Shown here: positions 34,394 through 43,393 of the stretch, one piece after another
Layout of the letters: the number at the start of each line of letters is the position of its first letter
Numbering within the stretch: the stretch's first letter is position 1
Source: Acinetobacter higginsii
GTDB lineage: Bacteria > Pseudomonadota > Gammaproteobacteria > Pseudomonadales > Moraxellaceae
Assembly: GCF_000369525.1 (NCBI RefSeq)
Contig: NZ_KB850072.1
Coordinates: 866,760-930,759 of the forward strand
Length of the DNA: 64,000 bases
Reading direction: 5' to 3'
Notes under the pieces: model-generated
What the model saw: the letters and a program-made list of their open reading frames with translations, nothing else
Databases searched by the model: none
Told to the model about the DNA's origin: nothing
Position numbers and translations under genes: made by a program

Positions 34394-35419
34394 TTATAAG
34401 TAAGGGTCTTTACGCCAGTTACTTGGACTACGGCCACTCCATCGTTTAAAGGCACGGCTGAAATTCGCGACATCGGAATAACCGAGCTCGTCAGCAATTT
34501 GCTCCAAACTATAATCGGTTCGAGATAGCAACGAGGTTGCGTGACGATAACGAACTTCATCCACGAGCGTAGAGAAGGATGTACCTTCCGCAGCCAATTG
34601 GCGTTTCAAAGTACGATCTGACATATGCAAGCGTTCAGCCACACTTTCAATACTCAGATAGTGTTGTTCTGAATTGGTTAAAATATCACGCACCCGCATT
34701 GCTAAACGGCGACGTTCGCCTAGCGCTGAAAGTTCAGTTTCGCATTGGTTAATAGCAATCTGGCTGGCAATTGGATCTGCATTGACCATTTTTAAGCCAA
34801 GATATTTTTTATCGAAGCTTGAAATCAGATGGGGCTGATTAAAGCGTACTGTACTGGTTAATCGATCTTTATATTTTTCAAAGCCAGCAGGTTCTGGAAA
34901 GTCCAGATCAACTTCACCGCTAAGGTCATCAATTCCGGTTAAGGCTTTGGCCATGGTCATAATACCAATGGTTAAGCCTAAAATGATTTCGGTACGCAAT
35001 GGCTCAACTTCAATATCACATTGTAGTTGTAAAGTTGCTTTAGGGCCGAAAGTCGAGAAATAGAGCTGTAAAAAGGGAAGACGTAACTGAATGAAACGGC
35101 TTGCCAGTGCAATTGCATCGGTAATGTCATGCGCCGTCATAATGGCATAGCCAATAAAACCATGAATGGAAATACGCATCTGCGTACCTAGATGAAAGCC
35201 AAGTGTGCTTTCACCAGTAAGGCGCAAAGAGTGTTTCACCAATTCATTCGCAATCGGTGTTGGAATTCGATAGTTTGGATCAGCCAGTTGTTCGCTGGTT
35301 AAGTGAAACGGTGCAAACAATGTTTCATCGCTATATCCCCAGCGAGAAACGACATCTAATAGCAATAAGCCATAGACGCCTGGTATTCCTTGATCTTGAC
35401 GAGTTGAGGTTGTTTTCAT
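34394..35419 (-). CDS. AraC-family transcriptional regulator
   Basis: A 341-residue regulator with an N-terminal arabinose-binding-like sensor domain (about 20-205, OruR/ArgR type) and a C-terminal AraC double helix-turn-helix (SIESVAERLHMSDRTLKRQL and LEQIADELGYSDVANFSRAFKRW). Likely targets are not identifiable; neighbours are gcvH downstream and the MaoC/ABC pair upstream, all on the same strand but with gaps. Confidence 0.92.
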   Translation of the reverse strand: MKTTSTRQDQGIPGVYGLLLLDVVSRWGYSDETLFAPFHLTSEQLADPNYRIPTPIANELVKHSLRLTGESTLGFHLGTQMRISIHGFIGYAIMTAHDITDAIALASRFIQLRLPFLQLYFSTFGPKATLQLQCDIEVEPLRTEIILGLTIGIMTMAKALTGIDDLSGEVDLDFPEPAGFEKYKDRLTSTVRFNQPHLISSFDKKYLGLKMVNADPIASQIAINQCETELSALGERRRLAMRVRDILTNSEQHYLSIESVAERLHMSDRTLKRQLAAEGTSFSTLVDEVRYRHATSLLSRTDYSLEQIADELGYSDVANFSRAFKRWSGRSPSNWRKDPYL

Positions 35420-35547
35420 GTGCTTTCCGTGGCGCTCATCAATTTTGCCAATATCTTTTAAACATTTAAGTCTTAAACATCTTTACATGAAAAAAAATAA
35501 TCAATCAAAAAAATTGTTGGACAAAACAGTCACCGAATATTCAAGAA

Positions 35548-35988
35548 TCAAGTTGGTTTTCTAAACACCATAATTTTGGTTGTTGATATTAATAGCACAT
35601 CACCATATTGGTTCAAAGCTTGTGTTACGTAGCTGACGATACCACGATCATTTTTGGTTTTAGATGGCACAATTGCAGTAATTTCAATCTCTACGTGAAT
35701 TTTATCGCCAACACGGGTTGGGCGAGGCCAGCGTAAGCTTGATTCAGTACCTAACAGGCCACCTGCAACAGGAAAGCATTCCGTCCATAAGCGCATGGTC
35801 ACTGCAGAAGTATGCCAACCACTTGCGGCTAATCCTTGAAATATAGGATGTTCTGCTGCTGCTTGCTCATCCAAATGAAAAGGTTGGGGATCGTATTGAC
35901 CTGCAAATTGTTTCACTTCTTCAAGTGTCATTTCATATTCGCGGCTGCTAAAACGATCACCAATATTTAAGTCTTCTAAATACAACAT
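35548..35988 (-). CDS. MaoC-family hot-dog dehydratase
   Basis: A 146-residue MaoC-like (R)-specific enoyl-CoA hydratase family protein with the opening LEDLNIGDRFSSREYEMT, FAGQYDPQPFHLDEQAA carrying the catalytic Asp/His pair, and GLAASGWHTSAVTMRL. Acyl-CoA substrate unknown. Its ATG shares one base with the stop codon of the upstream ABC transporter gene (TAATG), so the two are translationally coupled. Confidence 0.92.
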   Translation of the reverse strand: MLYLEDLNIGDRFSSREYEMTLEEVKQFAGQYDPQPFHLDEQAAAEHPIFQGLAASGWHTSAVTMRLWTECFPVAGGLLGTESSLRWPRPTRVGDKIHVEIEITAIVPSKTKNDRGIVSYVTQALNQYGDVLLISTTKIMVFRKPT

Positions 35989-37835
35989 TATTCTGTGTCC
36001 TGAGTCACTCGCTGTTCAACTAAAAAACCACCTGTTTGGCGTTTCCATAATTGTGCATACAAGCCATCATTAGCAATCAGTTCCTCATGTGTTCCTTGTT
36101 CAGCAATTCGACCTTGATCAAGGACAATAAGGCGATCCATTTGAGCAATAGTAGATAAACGGTGTGCAATTGCAATGACTGTTTTGCCAACCATCAAGTC
36201 ATTTAAACTACTTTGAATGGCAGCTTCAACTTCCGAATCAAGCGCACTGGTTGCTTCATCAAGGATGAGAATCGGTGCATCTTTGAGGAAAACACGCGAT
36301 ATTGCAATACGTTGACGCTGTCCACCAGAGAGTTTCACACCACGTTCACCAACGTAGGCATCAAATCCAACACGACCTTTTTGATCTGTCAGTTGGGGAA
36401 TGAATTCTTCTGCTCTGGCTTTTTTAACCGCAAGTTGCACTTCCGCTTCAGTCGCATTTGGGCGACCATATTTAATATTTTCAGCAACAGTGCGGTGTAA
36501 TAAAGAGGTATCTTGCGTGACTAATGCAATATTGGCGCGTAAGCTGTCTTGGGTAACATCATGAATATTTTGACCATCAATCAGAATACGACCTTGGTTG
36601 ATATCGTAGAAATGAAGTAGTAATTGAATCAGTGTCGATTTACCTGCACCAGAACGGCCCACAACGCCAATTTTTTCACCAGGTTTAATGGTTAAGTTAA
36701 AATGCTCGATGACATTTTTTTGGTTATAAGCAAAGCTAACGTCCTCAAATCGGATTTCACCATGCTGAACTTTTAATTCAGTCGCATCTTTCTTATCCTG
36801 AATCTGGATCTGTTTACCTAGGGTGGTCATACCATCCTGAATGGTACCGACATTCTCAAATAGCATGGTGACATGCCACATTAAAAACTCAGCCATACTG
36901 TCTAGCTTCAGTACCATCGCCGTGGTTGCTGCAATCACTCCAATGGCAGCTTGCCCTTGTGTCCATAACCAAACTGATGTGCCAATGACACCAATGTATA
37001 GAAATGCACTGAGTAGACGAATGCTGATTTCGTATTTGACCCCTAAACGCATTTGCTTATAAACCGTAACCATAAACTCTTGCATGGATTCTTTGGCATA
37101 TTGGCTTTCACGGCCTGCATGCGCAAAAAGTTTTACAGTTTGGATGTTGGTATAAGCATCCGTTATACGGCCTGTCATGACAGCACGTGAATCCGCTTGT
37201 TTTTTGGAAATTTTACCTAAACGGGGGATAAAATAGCTGGCAATCACAATGAAAAAAACCAGCCACAACATTAAAGGAATAATAAGTACAGGAGAAATGG
37301 AGCCTAAGACCACACTAATCGTAATGAAGTAGATCAGTACATAAACCAGCATGTCACCTAGAATCATCCAGAATTCGCGCACAGCCAAAGCAGTTTGCAT
37401 GACCTTGGCAGAAAGGCGCCCTGCGAAGTCTGTATGGAAGAAGTCGAGGCTCTGTTGTAATAACAAGTTATGGAAGCGCCAACGCATACGCATTGGGAAA
37501 TTACTAAACAAAACTTGATGTTTGACTACAGATTGCAGGCTGACAAAGAAGATATTGGCAAAAAGGATGCTAATCAGGATGGTGAGGTTTTGTTGGTTAT
37601 TTTCTAAGAATGTACTTGGGTGACTTTGTGTCAGCCAATCGACCAATTTGCCTATATAAGAGAAAAATAGTGCTTCGAAGCTTGCTGCGGCTGCAGTACA
37701 TGCAATCAGAATAAAGAGATAAGGGCGGATGCCTTTGGTTGATTGCCAAACGAAAGCAAAAAAAGTGGTTGGTAATGGTTTGTTTAAGTCTTTCGTTGGA
37801 TAGGGATCAACTAATTTTTCAAACCATTGCAGCAT
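35988..37835 (-). CDS. ABC transporter, fused permease and ATPase
   Basis: A 615-residue half-transporter exporter: six membrane helices in the first about 340 residues, then an ATPase with Walker A GRSGAGKST, signature LSGGQRQR and Walker B ILILDEATSALD followed by the AHRLST switch histidine. It resembles MsbA/multidrug-type exporters (cargo unknown). The stop overlaps the start of the MaoC gene, suggesting a functional link, perhaps with lipid or acyl-CoA metabolism, which is inference. Confidence 0.93.
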   Translation of the reverse strand: MLQWFEKLVDPYPTKDLNKPLPTTFFAFVWQSTKGIRPYLFILIACTAAAASFEALFFSYIGKLVDWLTQSHPSTFLENNQQNLTILISILFANIFFVSLQSVVKHQVLFSNFPMRMRWRFHNLLLQQSLDFFHTDFAGRLSAKVMQTALAVREFWMILGDMLVYVLIYFITISVVLGSISPVLIIPLMLWLVFFIVIASYFIPRLGKISKKQADSRAVMTGRITDAYTNIQTVKLFAHAGRESQYAKESMQEFMVTVYKQMRLGVKYEISIRLLSAFLYIGVIGTSVWLWTQGQAAIGVIAATTAMVLKLDSMAEFLMWHVTMLFENVGTIQDGMTTLGKQIQIQDKKDATELKVQHGEIRFEDVSFAYNQKNVIEHFNLTIKPGEKIGVVGRSGAGKSTLIQLLLHFYDINQGRILIDGQNIHDVTQDSLRANIALVTQDTSLLHRTVAENIKYGRPNATEAEVQLAVKKARAEEFIPQLTDQKGRVGFDAYVGERGVKLSGGQRQRIAISRVFLKDAPILILDEATSALDSEVEAAIQSSLNDLMVGKTVIAIAHRLSTIAQMDRLIVLDQGRIAEQGTHEELIANDGLYAQLWKRQTGGFLVEQRVTQDTE

Positions 37836-38489
37836 GCCGCATTTCCTCTAATTATACAGTACGATTCAGCTCACCCCTGTAGGATAGCAGAAAAGCTGCC
37901 AGAAGATGGTAAAAGAAAATAAATGATGAGAAAGGAAACAGACAACAGATCAAGCTTCTATTTTAAGTGAAGAAAAACTATTAGATGAATAGATGATAGA
38001 AATAGTAAGGATGTAATTTATAAAGATAGTGAGGTTGTTTTAATCATCAAGCTCAAGAATTACACCCTTGATAATATACTACTTTTTTATGAATTAAATG
38101 GCTTCACTAATAGGTAGAGGCAGAAACGAATAGCCAAAATAATAAAATAAATGAATTAGAAAATGAAGATCAGCAGCCACAGAGTTCGGTGGTGAATTCA
38201 ATTAATGTTAATCCAGTAGATTTAGTTGAAATTTTTGTTGAGATTGGAAGAGATGCATTAGATGTGGCTTCATCAATTATAGAGAATATTGATGTGACTT
38301 TTTGATTAGAAAGTTTGTCTTATAACTAAGTGTAGTTATTTAAAATAGGGAGATATTAAATAAGGTTTTATTTAGTTATTCTTCATGCTTTGTTTTATGT
38401 TTTTAAACGTATTGGTGTTTGATTTTAAGGCGGTTTTTTGTCCAATATGTTGTTATAATAAGTGAAAATTAATATATATAGAAACGGTG
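37836..38489. other. AT-rich gap with a possible broken small gene
   Basis: A 654-bp stretch with no intact gene. The possible remnant at 38098-38305 is listed separately; the remainder is low-complexity AT-rich sequence with the start region of the 38490 gene at its right end. Confidence 0.5.
38098..38305 (+). pseudogene. Possible frameshifted small protein gene
   Basis: ATG 38098 opens a frame (MASLIGRGRNE) that stops at 38133. The +1 frame carries coding-like sequence from about 38114 to TGA 38303-38305, ending VDLVEIFVEIGRDALDVASS and a short tail, but has no ATG start. One indel near 38115-38130 would join them into a protein of about 68 residues. Alternatively the second frame could start at GTG in SSVVNS without a good ribosome-binding site. 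Confidence is low. Confidence 0.3.
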
Positions 38490-38879
38490 ATGAAAATAAT
38501 ATCTATAGTTATACTTATGTTTTTATTCGGTATATGTCGTACAGCAGATGCTAAAAACTTTAAAGATGATTACGTTAATTTATCTGATGTTTATTTCAAA
38601 TCTATAGATGATCAAATTCAATTTGAATACGGCTTAAGAGGAAAAGTAAAGTCGAAAAATGAGCAGTTAGAGGCAAAGCAAAAAGAATGCTTGGTTGAGA
38701 AGAGTAAAGTAAATCTACACAAGCTCATTATGGAACATTATTTAGAGTATCAGGGCTATATGCAGGATGCTGCTGAAAGTGTGATGGCCAAAGATGAATT
38801 TAATTTTACTCAAAATGAAGCACAAAAAAATTATGCAGTACTTAAAAATGAGTTAAAACAAACTAAATTTCCTTGTTAA
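38490..38879 (+). CDS. Secreted hypothetical protein
   Basis: A 129-residue protein with a signal peptide (MKIISIVILMFLFGICRTADA) and a highly charged, helical mature part rich in K, E and Q, with single cysteines near the middle and at the end. ATG 38490 follows GTG 38487; either could start. No family recognised. Confidence 0.7.
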   Translation: MKIISIVILMFLFGICRTADAKNFKDDYVNLSDVYFKSIDDQIQFEYGLRGKVKSKNEQLEAKQKECLVEKSKVNLHKLIMEHYLEYQGYMQDAAESVMAKDEFNFTQNEAQKNYAVLKNELKQTKFPC

Positions 38880-38932
38880 GTAACTGTTAGTTATTGTTTC
38901 TACCTGCTGTATGTTTAAGCTCAAGTCTTGAA

Positions 38933-38961
38933 GAAAAACACCCTTAACGAATTAAGGGTGT
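38933..38961 (-). terminator. Terminator of the PF10118-like gene
   Basis: Minus strand ACACCCTTAA-TTCG-TTAAGGGTGT followed by T5: a perfect 10-bp stem with a TTCG tetraloop. Confidence 0.88.
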
Positions 38962-39004
38962 GAAATTGAAAAGTATGATACTGATGAAGGATATTGCAAA
39001 AAAA

Positions 39005-39952
39005 TTAACTTGCTACAGGCGTCTTGCCTGAGTTTTGAGTCATTTGTTCGAAATATTGTACTGCTGGTGAGCGGGCCATATATGCCAATGCCTGTTCAGT
39101 ATCGCCTTCATGGACTGGGTTAAATTTTGGAGATGTCCAACGTAAAGTTGCTTTCCATAAATATTTAATGGTTGGCAGATTATCTGTTTGTGTTGCAGTT
39201 TTTTCAAATTCACGGATAAATCTAAAGAATCCGCGACGCATTAATTTTTGGATATCTTGATGCTCTAGATCTTGTTGTCCAAGGCTACGCGCAAAATCTG
39301 CAAGGAAGAAAATAAACAGAGGGAATACACCCATCATGATCACTTGTCGAGAGACATAGAAACCAAATTTGTTGGTGAGTAAATGCTCAAAAAGGTCATA
39401 GGCAACGCAACGATGCTCAACTTCTTCGGCAAGATGCCAGCGAAATAAGTCAGTCATAGCTGGATCTGCTGTATCCCAAGACTTGCTATCGAGTGTCCAT
39501 TGTCCAATGGTTCCAGTAAAGTGCTCGATTGCAGCAATAACACCAACTCGGAACAACAACCAGTATTCCTCCAACTTTTCACCCTTGAGGAACGGTATCC
39601 CTAAAGGTTTGTCACCGAGAAGAATATTAAAAATAAAGTGAGCACGATTTAATGGATCTTGGATGTCATAACCATTTTCTCTTAAGAAATCTTGTGCTTT
39701 TTCGTGGGCGCGGGCATGAGCAGCTTCTTGGCGGACAAATCCAATGACTTCTTGTTTTAGGTTTTCATCAGTTACATAAGGGAGTGCTTTATTAAAAACT
39801 CGGCAAAACCAAAATTCACCTGCAGGTAACAACATATTGATACCATTGGCAATGTGAGAACATAGTGGATCATTTGGCATCCAACAAACAGAAGATTCCG
39901 AAAAGTCGAAATAAACTTTTCTTGCTTTTAGTTGATGATTTTCTGTGATCAT
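39005..39952 (-). CDS. Predicted metal-dependent hydrolase (PF10118-like)
   Basis: A 315-residue protein resembling the predicted metal-dependent hydrolase family PF10118. A ferritin-like set of ligands is visible: EAAHARAHE (about 85-93), AIEHFTG (about 145) and EEVEHRCVAYD (about 180), i.e. repeated ExxH pairs for a di-metal centre. ATG 39952 is chosen with GGGTG upstream; GTG 39961 is possible. Such proteins often neighbour lipid-modifying genes, but the neighbours here do not narrow the function. Confidence 0.82.
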   Translation of the reverse strand: MITENHQLKARKVYFDFSESSVCWMPNDPLCSHIANGINMLLPAGEFWFCRVFNKALPYVTDENLKQEVIGFVRQEAAHARAHEKAQDFLRENGYDIQDPLNRAHFIFNILLGDKPLGIPFLKGEKLEEYWLLFRVGVIAAIEHFTGTIGQWTLDSKSWDTADPAMTDLFRWHLAEEVEHRCVAYDLFEHLLTNKFGFYVSRQVIMMGVFPLFIFFLADFARSLGQQDLEHQDIQKLMRRGFFRFIREFEKTATQTDNLPTIKYLWKATLRWTSPKFNPVHEGDTEQALAYMARSPAVQYFEQMTQNSGKTPVAS

Positions 39953-40114
39953 ACCTGTCACCCAATATAAAATTACGAATCAATTTGAATAAGTGATTTT
40001 TAGCATTGAGTAAAATTGTTCACCATGTGCTTATAGGACAAAAATACCTGATCTAGGGATTCTAAAGATAAAATAGCAAGAACTTCTCACTTTGAAGCTT
40101 GAAATGTCATACAT

Positions 40115-40142
40115 AAAAAAACCATATCTATTGAAGATATGG
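40115..40142 (-). terminator. Intrinsic terminator of gltS
   Basis: Minus strand CCATATC-TTCAATA-GATATGG followed by T6. Confidence 0.85.
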
Positions 40143-40184
40143 CTTTAATAAAATCAATCAAGCAGTCAATCTATGACTTAGCAA

Positions 40185-41414
40185 TTAACCAAAGATTTGT
40201 AAGATACTTTGAATAACAACAACGTTTACCAGATCAATAAAGAATGCACCGACAAGAGGAACAATCAGGAATGCTTTATGTGAAGGACCATACATGTTGG
40301 TAATGGCTTGCATATTTGCAATCGCATTTGGTGTTGCCCCCATACCAAAACCACACAGACCAGAAGCTAGTACTGCTGAATCGTAGTTTTTCCCCATTAC
40401 ACGGAATGAGATATAAACTGCAAAGACCCACATCGCGATAGACTGAGCAATCAACAAGATGATCATTGGAACTGCAAGATCTGCCAATTGCCAAAGTTTT
40501 AATGATACCAGTGCCATGGCGAGGAAAAGCGCGAGAGCGGTGTTACCAAATACATCAATTGAACGATCAAAGATTTCTTGTTTTAAGCCTGTTTCTAACA
40601 CATTACGTAACAGAATACCGCCGCCCAATGCCCAGACAAAGGTAGGTAATTCAATTGCAGTACCAATCGTCAGGTTTTTCATTGTTTCTGCAAACGCTAG
40701 CGCAAATGCAAACATACCTAAGGTAACAATTGCGTTGTCTGCAGTGATCAAACGAACTTTTTGCGGTGCTTCAAATGTGTATTCGCTATCAGTAAGCGGG
40801 GCATCTTTATTTTCTTCGCGTATTTCAGCGTTTAAAGGTGACGCCAGATTATGCTTACGAATAAGATAACGCGCTAATGGACCACCCATTAAACCGCCGA
40901 CCACCATACCAAAAGTTGCACTCGCAATACCCATTGGTAATGCGCCTTCAACTGCATATTTGGTTTCAAAAATTGGACCCCACGCACCCGCAGTACCTAA
41001 TCCACCGACTAAGGCAATTGAACCTGCAACAACACCCATCAATGGATCAAGGCCTACGGCAGAGGCAATTGCCATACCAACGCCATTTTGAATGATGACA
41101 AAGAAGGAAATTGCAATTAAGAAGATGATTAATGGTTTGCCACCTTCTTTGAGTTTGGCGAAATTAGCACTTAAACCAATGGATGCGAAAAACATCAGCA
41201 TAAAAGTGTCTTGCATTGGCTTATTTACAGAAATTGTATAACCCGCAAATTGATGGATTAAGTAAAAAATAATTGCGCCGACTAAACCGCCTGCAACAGG
41301 CTCTGGGATATTGTATTTTGTTAAAAACGGGATGTGCTTGTTTAAAATGCGTCCTACGTAGAGGACCAACACCGCTAGCATGAGCGTATATGTTGGATTA
41401 AGAATGAAATCCAT
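40185..41414 (-). CDS. gltS: Sodium/glutamate symporter GltS
   Basis: A 409-residue GltS with about ten membrane helices and two inverted re-entrant repeats (GGLGTAGAWGPIFE and the later GLCGFGMGATPNAIAN). It imports glutamate with sodium. ATG 41414 has AAGGA seven bases upstream and gives the family's N terminus; the frame opens ten codons earlier. Single-gene unit. Confidence 0.95.
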   Translation of the reverse strand: MDFILNPTYTLMLAVLVLYVGRILNKHIPFLTKYNIPEPVAGGLVGAIIFYLIHQFAGYTISVNKPMQDTFMLMFFASIGLSANFAKLKEGGKPLIIFLIAISFFVIIQNGVGMAIASAVGLDPLMGVVAGSIALVGGLGTAGAWGPIFETKYAVEGALPMGIASATFGMVVGGLMGGPLARYLIRKHNLASPLNAEIREENKDAPLTDSEYTFEAPQKVRLITADNAIVTLGMFAFALAFAETMKNLTIGTAIELPTFVWALGGGILLRNVLETGLKQEIFDRSIDVFGNTALALFLAMALVSLKLWQLADLAVPMIILLIAQSIAMWVFAVYISFRVMGKNYDSAVLASGLCGFGMGATPNAIANMQAITNMYGPSHKAFLIVPLVGAFFIDLVNVVVIQSILQIFG

Positions 41415-41938
41415 AGATATCCTTAAAGTATGAACCGTCAAGAGCGTAAAAAGGCGCTCTGAGGGCGCTAGATTAAATTAAAAAAAACAGCTTTAAAATA
41501 TGTGATGTGGTTAACAATTAAACATTGCTGCATCTAAATAGTTGTTGCAAAATATTTAAGTAAACAAAGAGTAAAATTACAGTAAATTTAAGCATTTAAT
41601 TTAATGATTGTTTATTTGAGATGGCATGTTGCTGCCATGGATTTCACATGAAATTGAGAAAAATTATTTTTTTGTCTGAATGGGATCTAAAAGGGTACTT
41701 TTTATACGCTTGCTACAGCATAATTTAGAATTTCAATCATGAATACGCTAGAAAAATGCAATATCAAGACACTCTTATCGCGCAGGAACGATAAAGTTGC
41801 AGAATTCTGAAGAAGTTACATTTCGTAGCTTAAATCCCGCAAAGCGCTCTACAATAAAAACAGAAAACGAATCGTTTATTTTGAAAAAGTGAATATATTT
41901 ATTTGCTTAATTTTTTATTGGTTGTCTAGGTTACTTAA
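41415..41938. promoter_or_regulatory. gltS leader and intergenic region
   Basis: A 524-bp gap without a gene. In the gltS 5' leader (minus strand) AGAGCG-CCTTTTTA-CGCTCT (41460-41441) forms a hairpin 27-46 bases before the start codon, with GGCGCT repeated beside it. Further right TTATCG-N8-CGATAA (41775-41794) is a perfect inverted repeat of unknown use. Confidence 0.4.
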
Positions 41939-42256
41939 ATGAATAAAAAGCATATTATTTTATCTTTACTTATCGGTTTAGTTATTGGTGGTTTAATCGG
42001 TTCATTCGGTTATTCAAAGACTGCAGCACGTTATGATGCAATGACTACAGCTTGTGTCATGATGAATCAAGCGGTTGAAAATGAATTATTAACGCCAGAA
42101 CAGGTTAAACAGTTAGGCACACTGACTGGACAAAGTCTTAAGAAAGACTATCAATCTGTTGCTTCCAAATTTCAGTTTTCTGAAAAACAGCTGGCAAATG
42201 CTTCTGCAGGTTCAAATTGCAGCCAGTTTATCGTTGGGGTAAACGAAGCGAAATAA
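41939..42256 (+). CDS. Membrane-anchored hypothetical protein
   Basis: A 105-residue protein with an N-terminal hydrophobic segment (IILSLLIGLVIGGLIGSFGY), probably a signal anchor, and a small polar periplasmic domain with two cysteines (ACVMMNQ and SNCSQF) that could form a disulfide. No family recognised. Closed by its own terminator. Confidence 0.7.
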   Translation: MNKKHIILSLLIGLVIGGLIGSFGYSKTAARYDAMTTACVMMNQAVENELLTPEQVKQLGTLTGQSLKKDYQSVASKFQFSEKQLANASAGSNCSQFIVGVNEAK

Positions 42257-42263
42257 TTTTAGT

Positions 42264-42296
42264 TTAAAAAAGCCCACTTCATGTTGGGCTTTTTTG
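42264..42296 (+). terminator. Intrinsic terminator
   Basis: AAAAAAGCCCAC / GTTGGGCTTTTTT stem with loop TTCAT. Confidence 0.88.
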
Positions 42297-42407
42297 AACT
42301 TTAGAAATATATATGTTGGTTTTATAGTGCAATAGAAAAAGAAAATGCCCTAATTTACTGAGTAGGCGTATACTGTTTATACGTATTAGAATCATAAGGA
42401 TCCAAAA

Positions 42408-42602
42408 ATGCTTGTTAAATTTGCAGTTCGATTCATGGGTGTTCTATTTGCGGTATTGGCTCTGGTCGCTCTTGTGATTCATTTCTTCTTTTCCAGTAAG
42501 TTGACTACGGATTTATGGATTATCATGGTTCCGATTATTCTTGGTGTTCCAATGCTCACTTCCGTCATTGTTGCTAAAGATGATGAATTAAGTATTCAAT
42601 AG
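42408..42602 (+). CDS. Small two-helix membrane protein
   Basis: A 64-residue protein made almost wholly of two membrane helices (about 5-28 and 36-55). AAGGA lies 8 bases before ATG. No family recognised. A terminator follows directly, so the next gene is a separate unit. Confidence 0.7.
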   Translation: MLVKFAVRFMGVLFAVLALVALVIHFFFSSKLTTDLWIIMVPIILGVPMLTSVIVAKDDELSIQ

Positions 42603-42619
42603 AATTTATGTTTAATTGT

Positions 42620-42652
42620 ACAAAAGCTTATCAAATGATGGGCTTTTTATTT
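42620..42652 (+). terminator. Intrinsic terminator after the two-helix protein gene
   Basis: AAAGCTTATC / GATGGGCTTT with loop AAAT and a T-rich tail. It overlaps the upstream extension of the next reading frame, showing that extension is not translated. Confidence 0.75.
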
Positions 42653-42694
42653 TTATGTGGTATAAAAATAATTCCAATAATAAAGGAGCATAAA

Positions 42695-42997
42695 GTGTTT
42701 TTTTCTGAAATTGTTCAAACTTTAGATCGAGAATATGAGCTATTCATAAACTCTCAAAACTATCAATCCTATAAAAACAGTGACATACAAATCAAAGCAT
42801 TATTTTTGAGAAATGCGCTAAAAGCAATTAAATATCCGCATACTGGTTTAATCCCTTTAGGTGGTGGAGTGTATAAGCTACTGAATTTTGATCATTTTGA
42901 ATTGGATATTAACTTATTTAATACACCCCAATTTCGTAATAAAACAGCTTTTATTGACTGGGTTTCTAGACGCTTAGATAAAGAGATCTGCCCATAA
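42695..42997 (+). CDS. Small soluble hypothetical protein, GTG start
   Basis: A 100-residue protein (FFSEIVQTLDREYELF... RRLDKEICP). GTG 42695 is chosen because AAGGAG (42683-42688) lies six bases upstream and the preceding in-frame codons run through a terminator; the frame itself is open from 42608. Mostly alpha/beta with no signal peptide. Function unknown. Confidence 0.65.
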   Translation: MFFSEIVQTLDREYELFINSQNYQSYKNSDIQIKALFLRNALKAIKYPHTGLIPLGGGVYKLLNFDHFELDINLFNTPQFRNKTAFIDWVSRRLDKEICP

Positions 42998-43063
42998 CAA
43001 AAAACAGATGAACTAAATGTTTAGAAGTAATTTGATTTAGGTTCGAGTAGTGGCACTTGAAAA

Positions 43064-43102
43064 TTAAAACGCTCATTTTCATCATTGATTTTGAGCGTTT
43101 AT
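43064..43102. terminator. Hairpin between convergent small genes
   Basis: AAACGCTCA / TGAGCGTTT stem with a 17-base loop; A- and T-rich flanks on both sides. Confidence 0.65.
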
Positions 43103-43150
43103 TCATTCTAGTTGCTTAGAAATGTGTTCTTGATGCTTAGTTGCTTGCGC

Positions 43151-43393
43151 TTATGCTATTTTTTTCATATGTTCCAAGCAGTCAATTGCGGTCCTACTTG
43201 TTACACTGAGTTCTCTAGCTAAAGTTTGGGCTTGATCCCAACCAAATATCTCTAATTTGACCAATAATAGCAGCGTCATTTCAAGATGATTTTTGCTCTT
43301 AATGATTTCATCAGAATTGTCAAGATCAATTAACATATCAATTTCAGTTTTGATATAGTCGATTGCTGCATCTTTTTGCCGTTTTTGATACAT
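43151..43393 (-). CDS. Small hypothetical protein
   Basis: An 80-residue, mostly helical protein with a possible C-terminal helix-turn-helix-like pattern (AQTLARELSVTSRTAIDCLEHM). AGGAG lies 8 bases before ATG, a good ribosome-binding site. The helix-turn-helix reading is a suggestion only. Confidence 0.6.
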   Translation of the reverse strand: MYQKRQKDAAIDYIKTEIDMLIDLDNSDEIIKSKNHLEMTLLLLVKLEIFGWDQAQTLARELSVTSRTAIDCLEHMKKIA

